Assembly: GCA_008973525.1 (NCBI GenBank)
Contig: WACJ01000125.1
Location: forward strand, 1,736,001 to 1,800,000
Reading direction: 5' to 3'
DNA: 64,000 nucleotides
Source: Stenopsyche tienmushanensis
Taxonomy: Eukaryota > Arthropoda > Insecta > Trichoptera > Stenopsychidae
The notes under the pieces were generated by a model. That model was given only the letters and a program-made list of their open reading frames with translations, had not been told where the DNA came from and searched no databases. The first letter of the stretch is position 1; each line of letters opens with the position of its first letter. A program made the position numbers and the translations under genes. This document shows, piece by piece, positions 48,635-61,268 of this stretch.

Positions 48635-51109
48635 TATTTATCAAGCACTCATTTCTAATTGGGATTTTATTAATAATGTTTAAAAATAATTTACAACCCA
48701 CATCAGGTGGAGACTTATCCAATTAATTAAGTAAATAAAATCAGCAGACAATACAAGAATATAAATAGAAGTAAGGTTGAACTTATAATAAGAATTCAAA
48801 ATTAATTTGAGATATTAAGCCAAAATAAAAAAAAAATATTTCTGCAGCAGCTTGAAAACAGCATACTAAATCATTCAACGGTAAATTTTCAGCAAATGGC
48901 ATTATCAATTTGATAGCTTTGTTCTTTCATACGTATCTATTATGTGAGTTTTTTTATATTTGCCAATAAATTTCGCTTATTGGATTAAAATATAACTGAA
49001 TAAGCATTTATTGAAAGAAAATTTAAATTGCGAAATTTGGTAAGATTTCTCAAAAGATTTGCTGATACAAAGGGAATATGAACAAATTTAACAAGAATCG
49101 TATTATTCATATGGTGTTTTGTTCAGTTTTATTTCTCTATTTGAAGCACATTTCTTTTATCGCAATAATTCTCAATGTTGCTCATAAGCACAGCATATGG
49201 CCAATAATAAAATTTAATTGCATACTCAGTCATAAGAGTGCAATGATTGCGATTGAGTCGTTATGTTGGCTTGCAAATTGATGTATATAATATGTCTTAA
49301 TTGCAGCATGTTCATCTAAATAAGGCTATAACTATGCAACAGATAAATTTAATAACACGTAATCTTTTATTAATTTCCTATGCGAGTTATTTGCGACGAA
49401 GAATACAGCATGTAATCAACCAGCAATATTGATGAACTTACACTATTAAAATTTAACTTATACACGTATTGGCCAAGTATCGGTATATTGGAATAAATCC
49501 TAGACTTTTATAATAAGGGTTTGGGTTCAAATACAGATTATGTGGAATATTTTTAATTTAATCAACAAACCAATCGATCATCTCGATCTATGTTTAGGCT
49601 AATTTCTTGGATCTGAAACAGTAACTATTGAAGCTTAATATGAGTTCGTTTAGGACCTCCTATAAAAGTCTAGAATAACTGGAAGATCGTCTACATCCAA
49701 TGACAGATATGTCAATGTGAGAAGAATAGTATTTGTCAGATTTGTCAGATGATGGAGGTCCATCAATTTATTATATATCCATATTTTTCAGTTCTAAAAA
49801 AAGTAACTAATGAAGAAGTTAATAGTTATATAACCTGATTAATGTAGCATTGGGTAATAATAGAAACAATTCCATGAATTTGCATGAGATTCGTGTTTTA
49901 TCCACGGCTTTTAAAGAAAAGGCTTCACCCCGTAAATTTAGTGTGAAGGGAAAACAAATCTAATTTGGTTCCACAATAAAATTTTAGTTGATTTTAATGA
50001 AACCGTACATTTTTTTTATATCACAGTTCGACCTTGAAACTACAAAAATTCCTAACATTTTGTCCATTATACCACTTATATCGTAATCCAATTTGCCGTC
50101 GTTTTAAGGCGATCAACAAACCGCTTCGATGGCCAATGCAAATTTTGCGATTTACTATACAGCCACCTTATATTTTATCATCCAGAACTTTTTACGTTTG
50201 ATCTTGATCGTAAAGTTTACTCTTACGCATTATGGATTTTGTAAAGTTTAGGCAACACCTGTACACTTCGCGTAAAACAAATCAATATTTCCCACCCTTA
50301 AATTCTATAGCAGACACCTGCCGAAAATTAATTTTAGAATAGGCCAAATTACAACCATCATTGAAGTGCGACAAAGAAGACATCTCCACAATTAAAAATA
50401 TATGGAACCGCATCAATATGTGGTTGTAAAAAATCAGAAATTGCTGAAATATACGGAGCTTAACACACTGGATCTGATGGATGAAAAAGGTGAAGTGAAT
50501 CCAAATGAAGATAAATTGCACCAATTTAGTCTAGACAGATTCTAAATTGCCCTCGAAAAAACTATGAAACTCTCATATATTCTAACTATTTAAGTAGTCT
50601 GTCAAAGTCAATCACGCAATGAGATGTAAGACAGTCCTGGCGCCATACTGAGCTTAACAACTTAATACCTTATCTTGTGCGTGCTCAAAGACATAATACA
50701 AAATAATAGTAATGATACTCAAATGATGAAAAAACGACGTATTGACGACAAATGAAGTTCAGACAGTGTTAGTCTTGTCGAAAAAATAAATAAAAAGCAA
50801 ATATAAAATAGCTTTCACTGGCGTTGCTTAAATTTCATTTGGCGATCTTTTAACGCGAATAATTGAATTACCGCGCAATTATACTAGTACGCATCAACAA
50901 GCATATCGAATGCGATAAATGAACACGAATAGTGTCTTAGAACTTTCGCCTTAAATAAAAATATGACCTTTTTCGAGGTTTCATCGATGTTGTCATCAAT
51001 TTCATTTTCAAGTTTAAGTCAAGTGATGTGATCAAAATCATTTCAAACTCTATCAATGGATTTATAGACATTGTCAAATAACAAAACGCTTAATTTTTTA
51101 CAGTTTGTC
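48635..51109. other. Intergenic stretch, nothing identified
   Basis: No convincing gene. A plus-strand segment at about 50390-50525 reads like protein in one frame (LLKYTELNTLDLMDEKGEVN) but is short, not bounded by splice sites and not recognised. Confidence 0.35.
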
Positions 51110-52500
51110 GGTCACTCTTTCCGTGAGATATTTTCTCCTGTTGTATTTTTGTACAATATCCAGCAATTTATTTTGGCTATACCTAAAATATTGAAAAAGA
51201 AGTGGCCAACTTCTGGATCCTGTTTTCCGGTATATTTTCATACCATTTGATCAGTGACATCGACGCTAAATTTAGTTTTATTATAGAACGATATAGTTTC
51301 AGGTAATTTCTTAGCTGCTTTGTTTTGTACTTAGTATAATTATTTTTTTATTTGGTTTTCTCTTATAAATGGTAAGTGTGCATCCATTGGATTGGTACAA
51401 ACAACGTTGAGAAACGAGCCATGCTATCTTTTTTCAGTTTGCAAGTTTTCGACAGTTCCCTCTTGTTTGCGGATATTTTTCCAAGCAACGAAGTAGTTTC
51501 AGATCTTAATTTTAACGCCAAAGGAATACTTGTAAAAAAAATATTGGCTGTTCTACTCTTCATGGTATTTTCAAGAAGTTTCATTCATGACAAATTCGCT
51601 TAGGGGGATGATGCATTTCGAACTTTGTCTTTTCCCAAATATAGAAAGCCACCTACCACATATTTCGTCTGCACGTCAGACGCGAGCCAAAATTTTATGT
51701 CAAATATATGGAGTTTGTTTGGCATATACTGGGTAAATCTGCATCTGGCTTTTGTTGGAAAGAGTTGCTCATCCACGGTAATAAAAGCTCCCGGTTTGAA
51801 GCAACTTTGACTGTTTTCAATCATTTTGTCCTAAACTGCTGAGACTAAAGCGAATTTGTCTGTTTGCAAACATAGACTCCTCTTATTTCTTTTGTCGAAA
51901 CGAATATATTGCAGAGTCTCAGTAAAGTCACGTCTACTCACAGTGCTGGAGAAAAATGATGGTCCCCTCTTGTTGTTCCACAAATATTAAAGCCTCAAAG
52001 CATTTCCTTCATACGCCCCATGTGCGTACAATATTCCAAGAAACGCCTTCAATTTTGCTTGCGTAATTGTTCAGTTTTTACCAAAAACTCGAGAGGCTTC
52101 TAACTCTGTACAAATTCGTACTTGTTCCAAAATATGGTGTTCAATCAGTAATAGGAACGCACTACTTAGATTCTCCTTAATAATGTTCCTTTTAACATGT
52201 GCTGTTGGCCCGTGTACATCTTTGAAAACACTCTGAACTGGTAATCTACCAGCAACACCTCCTTCTTTCATTCTTTTCCAAATAGTTTTGTCTGAAGCAA
52301 TTTCAGTGTGTTGATTTGGTACGTTACTTCTACCTTCATCTTCAGTGCTGGAAGGGAATCGCATGCATCGTCTCGTACATTTGTTTGGAATATTTTCTCA
52401 ATCACTGTCGCTTGACTGATCTATATTGTCTTTATCAGGAATTTCCTCATCACTACTCTCGATAGTATTGAATCGGTCTCATGATTCTTCCAAAATCATA
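51110..52500 (-). pseudogene. Second piggyBac transposase relic, nearly full length
   Basis: On the minus strand: an acidic N-terminal region (ESSDEEIPDKDNIDQSSDSD), DKTIWKRMKEG, and GPTAHVKRNI..SSAFLLLI. Then AFLGILYAHGAYEGNALRL, and FITVDEQLFPTKARCRFTQY with the first catalytic Asp. FWLASDVQTKYVVGGFLYL follows, then FFTSIPLALKLRSETTSLLG and finally ETISFYNKTKFSVDVTDQM with the third Asp. Order and wording follow the insect piggyBac DDE_Tnp_1_7 domain. The second Asp, normally in TTDNFFTS, is lost (the sequence reads TANIFFTS). Several stops and frameshifts are present. I could not find matching TTAA-flanked ends, and no C-terminal zinc finger is visible. It is a different lineage from the 30350 element. 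Confidence 0.85.
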
Positions 52501-54726
52501 TTTCTGTGCTGATAAAATATTGCAGTATCCATCAATTGTTATAGCTGCCCTAACATGATGTAATGACGTAATAACGGATACTGATAGTCCAAAACTGTCA
52601 ATATGCTATGTGCGATCGGCAGCATTAATCAAGTATTAAATTATTTATTTTATATAGTACTCCCCAATATGGTAATATTTAATACGATAAAAATGTGAAA
52701 CCAATTTGTGATACAGTTTTCCTATAATCATGAAAACTTAGTTATTCTACTAAACAAGTTGAAAAGTTTGACGAGAACAATCGGAAAAATTATAGGTCTC
52801 GATTTAAGTAACAAAAACACTTTGACAATTTGGAAACTTTCTAAATTAACGATTTGCTTACAAAGCATAAATAAAATCCCCTACTGAAACTCATTCAGGA
52901 TGAATTAATTAAGATACGGGCTTCATACGAAAACCTGTTTTAATTCGATGGCTATGACTACTAAATTGTAACATATCGGGTTACCGAATTTCAGTAAGTC
53001 ATAGACCGATCTCAATGTATATATTAGCACAACATTCAATAATCTCAGCTATTCGTAATTAAGTACTGTAACCGTCGATTATCTTTATTGTTGTTATTTT
53101 AGTATTTGAATCCCGTTTAACAGGATGATGAACATGGAATTCGCCTTTAGAAAAAAGGTTACCAAGCTAGGTAATAATTCAATTTTGTTTAAAAAAAATC
53201 ATCCCGATAATATGGATCTTTATAATGAATTCAAAGTAAGATCTATAGCCACTGTGAAGTAAGAACATTTGAATGTTATGATTGTTTATCGTCATTTCGC
53301 TGCAAAAATAAAACTGAAAAATCTTGAAAAATCTGAAAAGTGGGTGCCGCACGAATTAGAATACAAGACTTTATGAATTCCAAAAATGTCGATTTCCATA
53401 AAAATGAGATAAAAATTTAAGCTGATGGAGCTTCTTTCGATTGAATATATGATATTTTGTTTAAAAAAATGATATTAGGTGTTGATTTAGTAGTTTTCAT
53501 GTGAAGATCGCCTATATCCGATAGTGGAGTCGACACATCAAACAGGAAAATATTCAGTTTTAAGTCTCATCTGAAAATTCAGCAAATTCATATGTTAAGC
53601 CCTAATTTATAATTTAGCGCATTTTTTGTATTATAAAAAAACACAACTGGAAGTGAATATAAATCGCTTACACGAATCTGCTCTTAAAGCAGTTATATTT
53701 ATTATATTGGTCGGGCTATTTTCTTTTTATTGTTTCCGCTGCTATCTTGCTCTTGTTTATATAGGTCTTTTATTTCGAGGAATCCTCGAGGAAAAATCCG
53801 TTTCATAAAGGTCTTCGGGGGTAAGTTTGCGCTACCATGGGAATTATAATAAATGTGTGTCGATTCAAATTTTGTTTATACTTGGAATGAATTCCACCCA
53901 AGCAATATTTTAACATTCGTACACTATGGTTTCGATGTTATTTGTCGGCCTTGTGTAGGTGGTCGTAACGCTTGCAATTCGGCGAACGCCCTATCGAAAA
54001 ATTCGAGCTTTACTCGCGAATTATTGAAGTATGAATTTTTCAGGCGGGGCGTAAAATATCTGTTATGTAAGGGAGGAAGAAGGATTTTATCTTGGTAGAG
54101 CTGGGATAAAATCGCAGAAAATAAACGAGATATAGCTCTGGGTGGTGTTTTCTCGATGTATCGCGCGATAGACCGAGGGCACGTTTTGGCTAAGCGACAA
54201 ATACGAATCATTGTAAAGCCTTTGAGGCGTCTTATCGAGGCAATTGCAGAGGATAAACATTGCTTTTGTGGCTCCGGTTAAGGGATTATGCTTACAGAAT
54301 CTTCAAAATCACATCTGGAGGCGTTTGGAATGACGCACATTACAAGTTATTGAATATTTTCAACGCGATGCAATGTTGTGGTTATAACTCCAAATGTAGA
54401 TGGCGCGCGCATGCACTCGCTGCCCTAACTTTCATCTGCATAATTATATTGATATTAATTATGAGTATGTTTCTCAATGTAAATATGACACTGTGTCATC
54501 TAGTTGGATAATTTTGCAATCTACTATACACATTTTAATGCATTCTAATACAAACGTGTTTGCGAAACCGCTTTGAGAGCGCATATTATGTTAACAATGC
54601 TTGATTAAATTTCATACGATTTATAAACTGAAATTAAATTTATTTGGATGAACATACTATAAAAATTGTAAATAATAAACAATTAAGTTAACATTGATTA
54701 TTGAAAATTTAATTAATTTCGTTAAT
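52501..54726. other. Intergenic stretch with weak signals
   Basis: No gene recognised. A Tigger-terminus-like string CCGTCGATTATC occurs at about 53071 and could be the lost left end of the Tigger relic downstream. The interval 53930-54420 is relatively GC-rich, with overlapping unrecognised frames on both strands. Confidence 0.3.
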
Positions 54727-56068
54727 ATGAAGTATTGATGAATTGCATATTACGAAGTTTATTAATTGTTTAATATCAAAGGAAGGAAGCTCAGAGCGAA
54801 ATGTTATGAAAAAATCAGGAAATATAGAAATTGAAGAGTGTATTTTTATGTGGTTTATACAAAGACGATCAACTGGGCACCCAATACCTGGTCCATTACT
54901 GTGTGAAAAATAAATAATTTTCAATACAAAATTAAATGGAAATTCCATCTTCTAAGCAAGTTCGGGTTGGCTTGAAAATTCAAAGGACGACATGGTATCA
55001 GGGAACTTGAAATTCATGGGGAAAAGCTTTCTGCTGACATACCTTCAGCAAACACATTGAAGCTATTTGTGGAGAAGAAAGGATTCGATGAAAAGTTTAT
55101 ATACAATGCTTAAATTGCAAAAAAAAACTACCCAACAATTCTTTAGCATCAAGACATGAAAATACTTCACAAACCTAGTTAAGAATATTTTACTATAATA
55201 GTGTGTGCAAATGTAGCAGACATACTGCCACTACTTGTCATTAGAAAATCAAAGAACCCCAGATGCTTTAAAAATATCAAAAGTCTTCCCGGTTGAATAT
55301 AATCACCATAAAAAACCTCGATAAATGGTGAAGTTTTTAAATGATGATATGAAAAACAGTTCATACCAGAAGTCAAAAAATATCAAAACTCAAAATAATG
55401 AAGAAACAGTTATCAGCTTCCACAAGAAAATAAATTTAAAAGATTGCTGCTACATCGCAGCAGATCGTTAAAATTCTTTAGATGGATCGACTTTGAAAAA
55501 ATCATGAAACAAAATTTTGAAAAAAAAGACCATTAATAAGATCCAGGAACGCGATAGAACCTAATATAGAAGACATTACGAAAGCAATAACACAAAATTC
55601 TATTTGTACTGAATGCGACGAAGAAGATGTAATCGAGTGGTTAAACTGCGATGCAAACGATCCTGGATTCCAAATTTTGTATGAGGAGGTAATAATTAAA
55701 TAAATATCTGTCTCAGAAGAACAACACCGAGAAGACAAAGAAGAGATTTGCGAGAGGTCCTTCACATTCTGAAGCCTTTCAATGTTTAGATGTTGCCATG
55801 AAATGGCTTGAGAACCAAGAAGAGTGTAACTCATCTATCTTATTCGAGTGTTCGCGATTTGGCAGCTTCTAAAAGAAGAGCTAGCTTAAATCCAAAATTG
55901 ATCATTGATTATTTTAATAATTTATATTTAATATATGTGTATGTAAATCCAGGCAAATAAAAATTATTCATACTTTCCCTCTAAATTATGATTATTTTCG
56001 ATTTCCATTATCCGGAATACTTTCATCCCCAATTAGTCCAGATAATCAAGGTTCTACAAGTTCTACTG
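54727..56068 (+). pseudogene. Tigger/pogo transposase relic with right terminal repeat
   Basis: Plus-strand blocks in order: FINCLISKEGSSERNVMKKS, IEECIFMWFIQRRSTGHPIP and GPLLCEK (CENP-B type DNA-binding helix-turn-helix). Then RELEIHGEKLSADIPSANTL, KGFDEKFIYNA*, LLVIRKSKNPRCFKNIKSLP and QFIPEVKKYQ. Next FHKKINLKDCCYIAADR*NS, WLNCDANDPGFQI and finally HSEAFQCLDVAMKWLENQEE. These match TIGD/jerky-like transposases throughout. The first catalytic Asp after FIYNA is lost and the LLLDNAP segment with the second is deleted. The right end at 56068 reads, inverted, CAGTAGAAC..CCTTGATTATC, a pogo-type terminus before TA. Ten or so stops and frameshifts are present. Confidence 0.85.
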
Positions 56069-57294
56069 TACAATCATAAAATAAGACCGCGAAATAAATC
56101 TTCAATACATATGAAATCAAAGCTTCGAACTAAAACTGGACCGAAAACCGATAAAACCATTAATTTTGTTGGAATAAAAACCGGCACTGAACCTATAAGA
56201 AAATATCGGTTTTTTTGCTTCGAAACACGTCTTAATCGATAAATAGTTTCGATAAAGAGTTTTATTTCATTCCATTGGACTACATTTAAGAGACTGAATT
56301 TTTATGATAATGAACCCCAATTTGAAGTTCAAGTTCAAATGTACACGCAAAACGCATGATCTGTATCATAGCGTGTTTATGCAGCCATTTTAATTTGATT
56401 TTATGTAAATAAATAATACATTAAATATTTTTCAATCGACTGCTTTGTGTCAATTGCATTGATTCAAATGCATTGTATGAATGACATTCATGCAAATTTA
56501 TAAGTGCATATGCACGTGAGTGTATGATGCTTCATAAGGTGTTTACGACCGACCCTGACAATTAGCATTGTTGGCATTGGCAGTTATATATGAAATACGA
56601 AAGTGGTATTTTTTTCTGAATACAAATCGAATTAAAATCATATTTTAGTGGATTCAATATACAATTTTATTATATGGATAAGCGGGTTTTCAATTCCGGT
56701 TAGACAATCATTGGGTTCGATTCAATCAATAAGTGTAAAAAAATTTGAATAATCTTATTAAACCCTTTGGAAATTATTAGATTGAATTGCTGATGAGTAC
56801 AATTTTCTACCTTTTTATCTGTTAAGCGTTTTAAATAAATTATTCATTTTAACTTTTATTATTTCTTCAGTTTTTACTTCCATTTTAAAGTTTATTTCTG
56901 AAATTAACATAAATTTAAATAGTAAAATCTTAATTTATTAACAATAAAGCGTCCTAGAATACCTTGAAAGGAAAACCTGGACTCGCCATGATATTAAGCC
57001 ATAAGATAAATTTCATTCTTAAATTATATTGGCATATTTCAAATGAAGTATTTGTAGCAAATATCGAATACCGATTTAATCTGCTTAAAGACAGGGCTAT
57101 AATTTAACTTAATAAATTGCATTTATAGAGTGATTTTTTGATCTAAAATGAGCGCTACTGCTGTAAATATATCCAATATCTGCACAAATTCGATTACTTG
57201 ATTCACATTCAGCAACGCAGCGATTTCAGAATGGTTGATTGGCCAGGACATGCCCTCAAACTCAGTGATTTGAATTCGAGAAATCAGCTCATGC
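56069..57294. other. Intergenic stretch, nothing identified
   Basis: AT-rich, no coding signal or repeat ends seen. Confidence 0.4.
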
Positions 57295-57640
57295 AAATAC
57301 ACTCATACAAATTTGGCACGTCCCACATTACATCTCAATTGACAGCGTTCCAGTTGACAGAGTGGATTTCTGCGTACGGCCTTCGCATGACCAGTGACAT
57401 AAACTGTTGGCATTGCCTCGTCACGTATCATGATGACATTCATTATCAACATAATAATCTTGGACGGATCAATACCGAAGCTAACGACACAAGGGAGGCA
57501 CTTGAGAGGCTTCCCTCCGGCAAATTGTCCCGGAGGTCGGTTTGGCCTTTCATTCTTCACGCACACGTTTGCTCGAGTGCTTAATCCCGATATCCGGGTC
57601 AGAGAAGCCGGCCCATTCCACAAACTCAGATCCTGCAATA
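57295..57640 (-). other. Candidate exon or conserved patch, open on both strands
   Basis: A less AT-rich segment with 117 open codons on the minus strand (57303-57656) and 128 on the plus strand (57198-57584). On the minus strand a good acceptor (TTTTTATTGCAG before GATCTG) opens it and a GTATGA donor-like site could close it, giving an internal exon of about 115 codons. I recognise no protein family in either direction. It could be a host exon, a conserved regulatory element or chance. Confidence 0.2.
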
Positions 57641-58139
57641 AAAAGTCTAATGGCAAATTGATTTCGATATGAGACGAGGAGCCATTTCATATTTGTTCAC
57701 GTCCATACACCAAAATCAACCCTTATTAATTGGTAAGCCTGAATTCTTCCGCTATATTACAAAAGACAACCAAATATATGAAATAACTCATAAAAATAAC
57801 AGACACCTTTTGCAGATTCGATACAATATCTGCTACAGCAATAATAATAACAAGAAACCCAATTTTTTTTTTGTTACAAATTGAAAGCACCATATGTTTT
57901 CTTTAAGACCCAGAAGCTCTCTGATTATACTTATGACACCAGTGAAATGTCATTTATACCGAATAGTCTTTAATTATTTATATTAATTTATTATGTTAAA
58001 AATGTGACTATACTTTGAAAGCTTCCATTGCAATATTTACGAATTTTTAGCATTATCTTTCAATCCAAAATATTATAAGTATTTCCAAAGAAAAAATCTC
58101 AATACAAATATAAATTCATCAATTTCTATCATACAATGA

Positions 58140-58780
58140 TAAGTATAAAAATATATTTCTCTATTCAAGAGAACCTTCCCAAAGCTGTATCGAAAAAAGG
58201 TCATTTATGTAGGATTTCCCTCCTTTCGTGAGTGCCCATTGAAGACACATTGTTAAGGCAAAGTCCTCCGAGAATGGCAAATTAACACCATTCATACTGA
58301 AGAAGTACTTCGACATCAGTTGAAATAAAAAATAATAGCACGTCATTTACACGTCAATGTAAACTGCCCGATCTGCATATTTTCACGATGTCTTCCAGCG
58401 CTCCAAGTCTGGTTGGCATAGTAAAGCTTCCATCAAAGACATCATTTATTAAGTACGTGTAATCTCTTCCCGAGACGCTTTTATCATACAGCGGATATGT
58501 AATTTTCAAGCAAGTGAACATGACATCCCCAATGCATTTCCCGGGGAATTTAATACTTTGAAACTACTGATCGAAGTTATGAAGTACGAGCATGTCGTCT
58601 TGCGTACGGGAGCTTTTGCTGAGCTTTCTGGCTATGTTGGATATCCTTGTAAAAAGTGCAGTCGAGCTTAAAATCTAAAATTGAGTTTACTTGCCAGAAC
58701 AACGTTAAACAAACTTTACCTTGTCGTCGACGTGAGTATACTCCATGAATATTAAATTTAATCGATTTGAAATCCCACAC
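58140..58780 (-). other. Possible decayed coding segment, unrecognised
   Basis: The minus strand shows three consecutive stretches with protein-like composition in neighbouring frames: DFKLDCTFYKDIQHSQKAQQ, then a 70-codon stretch with KITYPLYDKSVSGRDYTYLI, then FFSMNGVNLPFSEDFALTMC. Stops lie between them. It may be a pseudogene of a transposon or virus-like protein or of a host gene. I do not recognise the family, and the evidence is composition only. Confidence 0.2.
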
Positions 58781-60180
58781 AAAATTTTAATTACACGTAA
58801 TATTTTAAAATAGATACTTGATATTCATAGTCCAAATTATAGCATCAATTTTAGTGTGTATTTCAAATAATGTATTGCATGAATGTTGAATTATTAAAAT
58901 ATAAGTGCGTTTTATTAGTGGTTTATAAATATATTGAAGATATATTGGTAACACTTAATATGGTGAATTTATTATAGTACATAAATATTCCTAAGGAATC
59001 TTATAAAACATTTATTACACCAAGAGCCTCTCTTTGGTTGGATCGATTAAGTGTGATCGTTTGCAAATAACAAGATAAAAAGTTTAAATACGCTGTCAAA
59101 GTGGAAACGGTTCCCGGAAAATCAACATTCTTGAATCAAAAGCTTTACGAATTTTCCACTGGGAAAGCTCTCCCCACAGACGTATTAAAAGTTTATTTAA
59201 ACACACAATTTAGAGCATGCAATTTTTTTCCCGGATTCGTTTCCGGCTCCATAAGAACGAATTTAAATATTTTCTCAATTCGTTTTCAGATTTTTTCTTC
59301 GATCGATTGGCTTTTGTTACGTCTTTCTGGGCAGGGGGTTGAAGGAACCGGAAACGAATTAGGACCTCAAATCTACTCGTCGAAACGAGTTTGTTTTATC
59401 AATCAACGTGTAAACATCCTACGTGGGATTAAGAATGTTGTCCGAACGTTTCGTCGAAACATTTAACCAGATATTTTCATGGATGACTGAAAGCTCAATC
59501 AATTATGGACAAATTTGGTAAGAGCAAACATTTCAGCTGAAACAGAACACAAAAAGCTCATATATATAGGAACAAAATTACCAAAGAGACCGCTCATATA
59601 ATTAGCTACACATCTGAGAATACAGATCAATATTTTTGTACTAAAAAAAATTCATTAGCAATTCCTGCACATTGAAATTATTCCTATAAACAATTAGAAT
59701 TTTGATCAATGAATACAAATATTTTAATTTAAATAAATAGTCATTTTCAATAGCATACACAGCCTAGCTCAATTAACCATCCTGGAAGATCTTAACATGG
59801 TAAATCAATTTGCTCAAAGGTAATTTAAAACCACATCCTTCAACTCTATGGTCAGTTTCTCTCGTGTTATCCACAGTACACAGTCTCACTCGTGGTCCAT
59901 TTAATGAGGTTCACATTTCAAGGCTCAAATTCTTATAAACGTATATACACTTAATTACACATATATAAAATTTTTATAATATGGAATAAATTTGCTTTTA
60001 AATGTGTTTATTAAAATGATTTTAAACTAATCTATATGGATAATCATTTACGAATCATACAAAAACGTTTAAGCACACAAACTGATTTTAGAAATTATTG
60101 ATTTGCAAGTCAAATTCTTACATAATTAAACTTTATAATAACATACCTTTACAGTATTGATGTTAATGATTTTCAAAACA
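58781..60180. other. Intergenic stretch with a GC-richer patch at 59.1-59.46 kb
   Basis: Contains a 121-codon plus-strand frame (59101-59466) without recognisable motifs. Within it TTCGTTTCCGG (59241-59251) and CCGGAAACGAA (59349-59359) form a short inverted repeat about 100 bp apart. No gene is called. Confidence 0.35.
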
Positions 60181-60640
60181 CACTATACTCTCGATTATGC
60201 GGGTGCGGATTATCCGTGTTTGTTTATAATTTAATAAGAAAAAGTCCGATTCAGGACATACATCGTCAAAAGAAAGGATAACTGTCTGCATAAACGCGTG
60301 AAATGAAAGATTTTCAAGTCGATTATTATAGCCAGAAAGAGGCATAGATAGATATTTTTGAAGATTTGTTCAAAAAGAAATGTGTTTTTGAGATGCCGCA
60401 AAAATAATATTATTATTAGACTATGTTCCTTTTCATCCAAACGAAAGCATATTGAAAACAAACGATGAACTTATGGTTGCAAAATTTTTGCTCCCTAATG
60501 TAATATATTTGATCCAGCCAGTGGACCGACGACGTTATACGAATATCATCAATGAAATGTCTTTATCGTCAAAATCTTCTGAAAACCTTTGACGAGAAAG
60601 ATGTAAAAGGCAAAAGTTAACGTTAAAAGTAAAGCTAGTA
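60181..60640 (+). pseudogene. Tigger transposase relic (catalytic core) with left terminus
   Basis: The left end, ACTATACTCTCGATTATGCG followed by GGATTATCCG, is a pogo/Tigger-type terminus. The plus strand then encodes DIFEDLFKKK, ILLLDYVPFHPNESILKTND, ELMVAKFLLPNVIYLIQPVD and CLYRQNLLKTFDEKDVKG. In relatives these read LLLDNAPSHP (second catalytic Asp) and LPPNVTSLIQPMDQG (third catalytic Asp). Both Asp codons survive here, although the following NAPS is changed to YVPF. Frameshifts split the segment, and the N-terminal and C-terminal parts are missing. Confidence 0.75.
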
Positions 60641-60704
60641 ACACTTCCCGACATGAAAATAGATTTATTCCATTTTGAAGAGAATGACTCAAATGATACA
60701 ATAG

Positions 60705-61268
60705 TAGACCTGCGGTAATCCGACAGACGTTTTGCAATGCGTTGTCGGACTATAGAGTACTACCTCCGACCCCTTGTATTTTGGAATTTATTTTTGGAAA
60801 AGTATGCTTGTAATTATTATAGAATTAATGTCATAAACACAATGACCATAACAGTAATTAAAAATGAAAACCTGTTAATGTCATCAATCGTATTCCATGA
60901 CGATTTTTGATTTTTTTTATGTATCTTATGCTAGCTACAAAGTCTTCTTTTTTGTTATCTCCTTGTAAAATAACTTTGCTTTCATGGCCAATATGTGTTC
61001 AAAAATAGGCGTATGTCTGTATATGTGGTTTCTTTCCTGAAGAAGCCACATATACAAAGTTTCCACTAACTCTGAATTTTTAGCTTTCTTGAAAGTTTGC
61101 TTCTTATTTGTCAACATACAAAAATATTCGTTACGATTTAGGCGATCCAATTACACTTTTGCATTTTTTACATAGACGAAGCTTTATCGTGTGCTATAAT
61201 TTATTGGGATGTCGGACTACAGGGGGTGCCGGATTAGACTGGAACCGGATTACCGCGGGTTTACTGTA
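60705..61268 (-). mobile_element. Deleted Tigger element retaining only the DNA-binding domain
   Basis: Inverted ends are AGTARACCYGCGGTAATCCG on each side, each followed by a second AATCCG/GTCCGAC block. Between them the minus strand keeps FKKAKNSELVETLYMWLLQE, RHTPIFEHILAMKAKLFYKE and ITKK (60935-61150). This is the CENP-B-type helix-turn-helix of a Tigger transposase. The catalytic domain is gone. If expressed, such a product could bind the ends without cutting them. It lies next to, and in opposite orientation to, the catalytic-core relic at 60181-60640, with different terminal sequences. Confidence 0.7.

Noticed and set aside
50390..50525. Odorant-binding-protein-like exon (LMDEKGEVNPNED)
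   Set aside because: The resemblance is limited to a few residues, the conserved cysteines are absent, and splice sites are not convincing.
57235..57300. VDWPGHALKLSDLNSRNQLM as a Tc1-type WPGHSPDLNPIENLW catalytic motif
   Set aside because: The resemblance needs an inserted tripeptide and several substitutions, and no other transposase block is found nearby in any frame.
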